37,095 nucleotides of DNA, taken from positions 1 through 37,095 of the forward strand of contig JALGVA010000038.1 in the NCBI GenBank assembly GCA_029820295.1. Reading direction: 5' to 3'. Below the pieces are notes generated by a model. It saw nothing but the letters and a program-made list of their open reading frames with translations. It had not been told where the DNA came from and searched no databases. Shown in pieces: positions 32,265 to 37,095 of this stretch. Both the position numbers and the translations under genes were made by a program. Source of the stretch: Candidatus Zipacnadia bacterium (GTDB lineage: Bacteria > Armatimonadota > Zipacnadia > Zipacnadales > UBA5352). The stretch's first letter is position 1. Each line of letters opens with the position of its first letter.

Positions 32265-33301
32265 TGCTCACCGCAGCCGCAGTCAAGCAGTACGCGAAGG
32301 CCGCGGGCGCGGACCTGTGCGGGATCGCCAACATCGAGCGTTTCGAGGGCGCGCCCGCGCAGATGGACCCGCGCTTCATCTTCCCGGAGGCACGCTCGGC
32401 GATCATCATCGGCCGGCGCATCCCCCGCGGCGTCTACCGCGGCATCGAGGAGGGCACGCACTGGAGCAACTACACCTTCTACGGCTACAACCGCCTGAAC
32501 TCGCTATTCATGCCCAAAGCCCAGTACGAGACCGCCTGCTTCGTTGAAGATCACGGCTTCGAGGCCGTCCCGGTCTATCCGGGCGTCTCCGAGGTGCAGC
32601 CGCACAGCCCGCCGGTGCGCGCGGGCCAGCCCGGCCCGGACGTCTACCCGCAGATGCGCATCGCCGCCATGGCCGCCGGGCTGGGCGAGATCGGCTGGTC
32701 CAAGGTCTTCCTGAGCCGCGAGTTCGGCCCGCGCCAGCGCCTGTGCATGATCCTGACCGACGCCGAGCTGGAGCCCGACCCGCTGGTCGAGCCCAACTCG
32801 ATCTGCAACCTGTGCATGGCGTGCGTGGACGAGTGCCCGGGGCACTGTATCCCGCACATCCGCGAGGGCAAGGTGGTGGAGATCCAGATCGAGGGCGTGA
32901 CCTACCGCTGGGCCGACGTGCACATGGGCCGCTGCACGCTCACCCACCACGGCCTGAACAAGGAGGCATCGCCCTTCCTCGCGAAGGACTGCCCGGGCCT
33001 GCGCATGGACGTGAGCGAGCAGGAGTGCTCTGAGGAGGAGGCCTACAAGCTCACACACTCGGTGGGGCGCGCGGACTGGCGCAGGACGCCCGAGTTCCCG
33101 ACCGGCCATGTCATCGACTACGCATGGACCATGCTGCACGGCGTGGGCTACTATGCGGTGTGCGGCGCGCGCGGCTGCATCCGCGCGTGCATGATGAGCA
33201 ACGGACCGGCGGGCGAGCCGGACCGGCGCTTCCACAACGAGTTCCGCAAGCGGCCGATGTGGACGCTCTCACCCGAGGGCGTGCCGGGCGTGGAGGAGTA
33301 A
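32264..33301 (+). CDS. 4Fe-4S protein, epoxyqueuosine-reductase/reductive-dehalogenase-like (copy 2)
   Basis: A 345-residue paralogue of the preceding gene (GADLCGIANIERF; IIIGRRIPRG; FGPRQRLCMILTD). The first cluster site is conserved at the same numbers (C181, C184, C187, C191). The second is altered: C224 matches the partner's C221, but the next Cys of the pair is missing. An insertion of about 75 residues separates it from C300, C305 and C309 (CGARGCIRAC). The second cluster, if bound, therefore uses ligands distant in sequence. The ATG overlaps the partner's TGA (TGATG); GTG at 32261 is equally placed for the GAGGAGG upstream. The pair looks like an obligate two-subunit redox protein, but its substrate is not evident. 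Confidence 0.75.
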   Translation: MLTAAAVKQYAKAAGADLCGIANIERFEGAPAQMDPRFIFPEARSAIIIGRRIPRGVYRGIEEGTHWSNYTFYGYNRLNSLFMPKAQYETACFVEDHGFEAVPVYPGVSEVQPHSPPVRAGQPGPDVYPQMRIAAMAAGLGEIGWSKVFLSREFGPRQRLCMILTDAELEPDPLVEPNSICNLCMACVDECPGHCIPHIREGKVVEIQIEGVTYRWADVHMGRCTLTHHGLNKEASPFLAKDCPGLRMDVSEQECSEEEAYKLTHSVGRADWRRTPEFPTGHVIDYAWTMLHGVGYYAVCGARGCIRACMMSNGPAGEPDRRFHNEFRKRPMWTLSPEGVPGVEE

Positions 33302-33531
33302 CGGCGAACGGTGACGGCGCCTGCCCACCCCGTAGGTCGGCTATCATTGCCCGAGGCCGTCGGCCGCGCGAGTCCGAGTCGGGCTGCAAGCCCGACCTAT
33401 GCGAAGACGGGGTAACCTCCGTGTCACGGAGGGCGAATCTGGTTCAACCGCAATCACCACGCAGTCCGTGGTCCGCACATCACGCAGGCCGCCGGGCGGC
33501 CTGACACCTCACGAAGGGATGGTGGGAGACG
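33302..33531. repeat. Intergenic gap with three perfect palindromes
   Basis: A 230-base gap with no gene. It holds TCGGGCT/AGCCCGA (33379-33395, loop GCA, followed by CCTATG), CCTCCGTG/CACGGAGG (33416-33432, one-base centre) and AGGCCGCC/GGCGGCCT (33486-33502, one-base centre). The first belongs to the arm-loop-arm type with a C-TA-G flank also seen at 3424 and 6568. The other two are tighter, operator-like palindromes. The GTAGGTCGG at 33331 may be the outer flank of a longer, partly decayed unit. Confidence 0.6.
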
Positions 33532-34464
33532 ATGGCGGCTGGAGTGCGACGCTGGAGCGTGATCCTGCTGGTCGGCGCCATGGGCTGCGCGGCATGGGCC
33601 GGGAACCTGTCGGTGCAGGTCGAGAACGCTGGTGCGCCGGTTGACGGCGCGATCGTGAATGTCGAGCCGGGCGGGCCGAGCGGCACCACGAACCCCGCGG
33701 GCAAGTGGCACGAGAACGGCATCGCCGCGGGCGATTACGTGGTGACCGCGTGGAAGACCATCGCCGGCACACTCAGGGGGGCTGCGGCGAACGTCTCGAT
33801 CCCCGCGGCGGGCAACGTGGACGTCTCGCTCTCGCTGGTCGACGCGGCCTGGACCTACAACCTGTTCCCCTTCGCGGTCGGCAACGCGTGGCAGTACGAC
33901 TACCGCCATAGCGGGGCTGACGGCCGCTGGACCTGCACCTGGCGCGAGCACGTGGACCGCGCGACGACCGTGGATGGTGAGCCCGCCGTGGTGCTGGCGG
34001 CCTCCAAGGACATGGTGCCGGAGTGGGAAGAGATCCGGGCATCGACCCGCCAGGGATTCGTGCTGTTCACCCAGCAACATGGCGCGGACACCATCAAGTT
34101 CGACCCGCCTATGCGGCTGGGCGCGCTGCTGCCCATGGACTACGAGTGGGTGGCCACCACGACGATGCATCACAGCGATGGCTCGCCTGACGAGCCCGGG
34201 CTGCTGCGCTGCAGGCTCGTGGGCTTCGAGCACATCACGGTGCCGGCCGGAGCCTTTGACACCGCCAGGCTCGAGGTCGTCATGACCATGGGCGGCGAGA
34301 CCAACGAGCTGACCATCTGGGCGGCGCACAACGTGGGCATCGTGCGCCAGATCGAGAGGAACACCGAGCGCAAGAACCTGAAGCTGCTCGAGGAGTATAC
34401 CATCAGGGGACTGCCGCTGCGGCCCAACGGGCCCATCATCCGCCCGGTGCTGCCCAGGCCGTAG
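33532..34464 (+). CDS. Secreted protein with Ig-like regulatory domain, function unknown
   Basis: A 310-residue secreted protein. The signal peptide is VRRWSVILLVGAMGCAAWA, with likely cleavage after AWA; the Cys sits in a poor lipobox, so lipidation is unlikely. Residues about 25-100 look like a carboxypeptidase-regulatory or CnaB-like beta domain (LSVQVENAGAPVDGAIVNV ... NPAGKWHENGIAAGDYVV). The rest (about 110-290) is beta-rich, with FAVGNAWQYDY and ITVPAGAFDTARLEV, phrases found in DUF3108/TapB-like periplasmic proteins. No enzyme motif. GGGAG lies just before the ATG. It precedes the second heparinase by 95 bases, and a role in glycan handling at the cell surface is only inferred from this. 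Confidence 0.65.
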   Translation: MAAGVRRWSVILLVGAMGCAAWAGNLSVQVENAGAPVDGAIVNVEPGGPSGTTNPAGKWHENGIAAGDYVVTAWKTIAGTLRGAAANVSIPAAGNVDVSLSLVDAAWTYNLFPFAVGNAWQYDYRHSGADGRWTCTWREHVDRATTVDGEPAVVLAASKDMVPEWEEIRASTRQGFVLFTQQHGADTIKFDPPMRLGALLPMDYEWVATTTMHHSDGSPDEPGLLRCRLVGFEHITVPAGAFDTARLEVVMTMGGETNELTIWAAHNVGIVRQIERNTERKNLKLLEEYTIRGLPLRPNGPIIRPVLPRP

Positions 34465-34559
34465 CGCCGACGTCCTCCGGGCACCCGCACTTCCTGCCGG
34501 CTTCGGCCCGGTGGGAAGCGCTCCTGCGCGAATACCACTCGCCGAGCAGGTGATCAGTC
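34465..34559. other. Leader of the second heparinase gene
   Basis: A 95-base gap with an imperfect stem (CTTCC...CCGG pairing with CCGG...GGAAG, about 34490-34518) and a GAATACCACTCGCC segment (34530-34543). That segment matches, at 12 of 14 bases, the complement of 1902-1915 in the ceramidase gap. AGGTGAT (34549-34555) is the likely ribosome binding site. No gene seen. Confidence 0.35.
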
Positions 34560-36770
34560 ATGAGCAGACGCATCGCCCTCATCCTGGCGCTGCTCGCGCC
34601 GCCCATCGCGGCCGCGGCGGAGGTGGAGCATCCCGTGTACGCCGGCGACTTCGCGTTCACCCAGGACCGCCTGCAGAGTGTGATCGACTCCTCGGCGCCG
34701 ATCATGGCCATGTCTGAGGATGAGGTGCGCGCGCTCATCACCGAGAAGGCCGGCTTCAACGAGATCCAGTGCCCGAACTGCGAGTCCGGCAGGCAGGGCG
34801 ATCAGCTCGTCTGGAGCCCCGATCACCCGAACCAGGTCACCTGCCGCTACTGCGGGCACGTCTACCCCAGCGAGCAGTACCCCATGGACCACGTCTACGA
34901 GCACGTGGCGCCCACCGGCGAAACGCAGCAGTATCCCTACTACGAGGGCCCCGACGGCTTCCAGCACTTCTTCCAGGCCAAGATCGACTACCACGCGCGC
35001 TACTGGGCGGCATCGATGGCCTTCAACTGCGCCCGCGCCTGGTACTGGGGCGGCGGCGACGACTACGCCCGCCGCGCGGTGCTGATCCTGCACCGCATGG
35101 CCGAGGTCTACCCGCACCTGCCCATCCACGGCCTCAGCGACTACAGCTTCCGCCGACCCGTGTTCTACGACAACGACCCGCCGCACCCGTATCTCTCGCA
35201 GAAGCTGGGCTCCACCTGGTTCTACAACGAGATCAGCCACGCGCTCGTGATGGCCTATGACCTCACATACAACGCGCCCGCCTGGGACGAACTGTCCGAA
35301 CGAATCGGCGAGGACGCCCGTGCGGTGGTCGAGCGCGACCTGATCCGCGCCATGGCCGACTTCTCCCTGCAGCAGGATCGGCGCTGGTTGACCAACATGA
35401 CGCCCTCGTGGTGCCGCGGGCTGATTACCGTCGGCCGCGTGACCGGCGAGCCCGAGTACGTGCACCTCGCGGCGGGCATGCTGCGCGACCTGCTGCGCCA
35501 GGACTTCATGGCCGACGGCATGTGGAGGGAAGGCTCTGTCTCCTACCACCGCCAGACCGCCGGCGGGCTGCGCAACGCGTGGAACGCCGCGGTCGGCTAC
35601 TCCGACCCGCCCGGCTACACCTTCGAGGAGACCGGCGAGCGCTTCGACGACCTGGACCCGTTCACCACCGAGAGCTTCCTGCAGAAGTGCCTGACCGCGC
35701 ACGAGGCGCTGGCCTACCCCGACGGGAGCTTCTGCTGCGTGCACGACACGTGGCACAGCCACCGGACGGAGCCCACGGAGACCGAGAGCTGCGAAATGCT
35801 GTGGGCAATGGGGCACGCGATCCTGGGCTCCGGCACCGGAGACGCGCGGGCGCAGGCGCAACTGCACTTCTCCGGCTCGCATGGTCATGCGCATTGCGAC
35901 CCGCTGAACCTGACCTACTGGGCGCTCGGGCGGGAGCTGGTCTCGGACCTGGGCTACACGCACACCATCTACCGCCGCTACGCGACCTCCTCGGCCGCGC
36001 ACAACCTGGTGATCGTGGACGAGCGCGACGTCTCGACCGGCGGCGGCGGGCTCCCCTGGACCGGTGAGATGCGCGTGTGGGAGCCGGGCGGCGCGCTCGC
36101 GCAGGCGGTCTCCGTCAACCAGCCGGGCATGGCTCCGGGAACGACGCGCTACCAGCGCACGGTGGCGCTCGTCTCGCGACCGGACGCGCCCGCCTACGTC
36201 GTCGACCTGTTCGACGTCGAGGGCGGCGCGCAGCACGACTGGCTGCTGCGCGGCAGCGCCGACTTCGATCAGACCGCCACCTCGCCGCTGCGGATGGCGA
36301 TGCTGGACCACTCGCTGCTCGGACCCGATCGCGAGATGGTGCCCTATATCAACGAGGGCGGCGGCTCGACCGTCCCGGTGGGCGCGGAGAACGCCAACGT
36401 GAAGCCCGAGGAGGGCCAGGCGACCCAGTACAACGTCTACGGGCTGCTGCGCGACCTGCGCCACGTGGCGACCGACGGGGACTTCACCGCGACCTTCGCC
36501 TTCGAGGATGACGGCCCGCCGCTGACGGTCACGGTGCTGGGCGCGCCGGGCAGCGAGTACTTCCTCGGGACCGGCCCGGCGACCAACCGTGCGGACGAGG
36601 ACTCGTCGAAGCTCGAGGACTATCGCCAGCCGGTGATCGTCGCGCGCCGCAGCGGCGAGGCGCCGCTGACCAGCCGCTTTGCCAGCGTGCTGTGGCCGGG
36701 CGAGGAGGACGCGCCGCAGGTGTCAGGTGCGCCACGGCGACTTCCGCGACCTGATCATCGCGCCGGTTGA
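34560..36770 (+). CDS. Secreted heparinase II/III-family lyase, main part (frameshifted near its end)
   Basis: As written this encodes 736 residues. A signal peptide (MSRRIALILALLAPPIAAAA) is followed by a zinc ribbon (C71, C74, C95, C98: CPNCESG ... CRYCGHVYP). An alpha/alpha toroid lyase domain (about 105-400) has ARAWYWGG, TWFYNEISHAL and WRLLTNMTPSWC-like helices. The beta-sheet heparinase domain has GSHGHAHCDPLNL (near 439-451) and SSAAHNLVIVDERDV, holding the catalytic-region His residues. After GEEDAPQV (36719) the frame turns to an out-of-family tail SGAPRRLPRPDHRAG and stops. The natural continuation is in another frame, starting at 36727. Expected activity is beta-elimination of uronic glycans; only the C-terminal beta domain is affected, so some function may remain. 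Confidence 0.8.
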   Translation: MSRRIALILALLAPPIAAAAEVEHPVYAGDFAFTQDRLQSVIDSSAPIMAMSEDEVRALITEKAGFNEIQCPNCESGRQGDQLVWSPDHPNQVTCRYCGHVYPSEQYPMDHVYEHVAPTGETQQYPYYEGPDGFQHFFQAKIDYHARYWAASMAFNCARAWYWGGGDDYARRAVLILHRMAEVYPHLPIHGLSDYSFRRPVFYDNDPPHPYLSQKLGSTWFYNEISHALVMAYDLTYNAPAWDELSERIGEDARAVVERDLIRAMADFSLQQDRRWLTNMTPSWCRGLITVGRVTGEPEYVHLAAGMLRDLLRQDFMADGMWREGSVSYHRQTAGGLRNAWNAAVGYSDPPGYTFEETGERFDDLDPFTTESFLQKCLTAHEALAYPDGSFCCVHDTWHSHRTEPTETESCEMLWAMGHAILGSGTGDARAQAQLHFSGSHGHAHCDPLNLTYWALGRELVSDLGYTHTIYRRYATSSAAHNLVIVDERDVSTGGGGLPWTGEMRVWEPGGALAQAVSVNQPGMAPGTTRYQRTVALVSRPDAPAYVVDLFDVEGGAQHDWLLRGSADFDQTATSPLRMAMLDHSLLGPDREMVPYINEGGGSTVPVGAENANVKPEEGQATQYNVYGLLRDLRHVATDGDFTATFAFEDDGPPLTVTVLGAPGSEYFLGTGPATNRADEDSSKLEDYRQPVIVARRSGEAPLTSRFASVLWPGEEDAPQVSGAPRRLPRPDHRAG

Positions 36771-37095
36771 GGCGCCGGCGGCACCGATCGAGATCGCGGA
36801 GGCGGAGATCACCACCGACGCGCCGCTGACGGTCATCCGCATGCGCGGCGATGAGCCGATCGCGGCGCAGGCGACCGGCGGCACGCTCGTGCGCATCGGC
36901 CAGCGCGAGATCGCCCTGCAGCCCGAGGTGACCGCGACCGTCACCGCGTGCACCGGCGGGTACGAGGGCGGCTCCCCGGAGCTGACCATCGAGGGTGACC
37001 TGCCCGCCGATCTGCCCATCGCCGGCCGGCCCGTGCTGGTCGAGCACGCCGACGGGCGCTTCTCACTGCTGGAGGCCCAACGGCTCGAGGTGCGC
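36727..37095 (+). pseudogene. Displaced C-terminal part of the heparinase II/III gene (runs off window)
   Basis: From VRHGDFRDLI at 36727 the protein resumes in a frame shifted by one base and stays open for 123 codons to the window edge, with coding-like beta-strand sequence (ITTDAPLTVIRM, GTLVRIGQREIAL, PVLVEHADGRFSLL). The shift is explained by an apparent 7-base duplication: CAGGTG at 36717-36722 and again at 36724-36729, separated by T. Removing one 7-base unit restores APQ-VRHGDF without a break. It could be natural mutation by slippage or an assembly error. No separate start codon or ribosome binding site is visible, so this is not an independent gene. Confidence 0.7.

Noticed and set aside
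33416-33432. Intrinsic terminator after the 4Fe-4S pair
   Set aside because: The palindrome has a one-base centre and no following T-run; it is listed only as a palindrome.

Overview
This window is chromosomal DNA from a strongly GC-rich bacterium with clear GGAGG-type ribosome binding sites. Three secretin-family proteins and many Sec signal peptides point to a diderm. The mix of neutral-ceramidase-family enzymes, sulfatases, heparinase II/III lyases, GH123/DUF4091-like and GHL6-like hydrolases, and short intergenic palindromes resembles uncultivated glycan-degrading lineages such as Armatimonadota, Planctomycetota or Hydrogenedentota. No rRNA or tRNA was seen, so the phylum is not fixed. 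No IS element, CRISPR array or prophage was seen.

Layout. 1-3334 (minus): the N-terminus of a Gfo/Idh/MocA oxidoreductase and two tandem ceramidase-family paralogues. 3586-6380 (plus): a small secreted protein overlapping a secreted GHL6-like TIM-barrel protein by ATGA. 6678-9560 (plus): a secreted protein with a GspG-like tail, then a sulfatase-fold enzyme with Thr in the nucleophile position. 9557-14383 (minus): three overlapping secretin-family genes. 14684-22484 (plus): a 1034-residue secreted glycan-associated protein, a free-standing two-blade GyrA C-terminal-domain protein, a zinc-ribbon membrane protein, a flavodoxin-fold reductase and a GH123/DUF4091-like hydrolase. 22746-27121 (minus): a heparinase/alginate-lyase-like enzyme and a GT-C-like membrane protein. 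27353-28975 (plus): a sulfatase. 29022-31133 (minus): a Tat-exported sulfatase and a small antitoxin-like/PIN toxin pair whose toxin is frameshifted. 31326-37095 (plus): two tandem 4Fe-4S proteins, a secreted Ig-like-domain protein, and a second heparinase interrupted by a 7-bp duplication.

How the genes may work together. The enzymes form a loose glycan-catabolism neighbourhood: lyases, sulfatases and hydrolases release sugars, and the Gfo/Idh/MocA enzyme would oxidise them. No SusC/SusD pair or transporter is present, so this is not a Bacteroidetes-type PUL. The two most unusual pieces are the triple-secretin operon, whose middle member lacks the secretin signature, and the solo GyrA C-terminal-domain mini-protein with its own promoter and ribosome binding site. 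Two genes (PIN toxin, second heparinase) carry frameshifts that can be placed to within a few bases. The intergenic gaps contain many short perfect palindromes.
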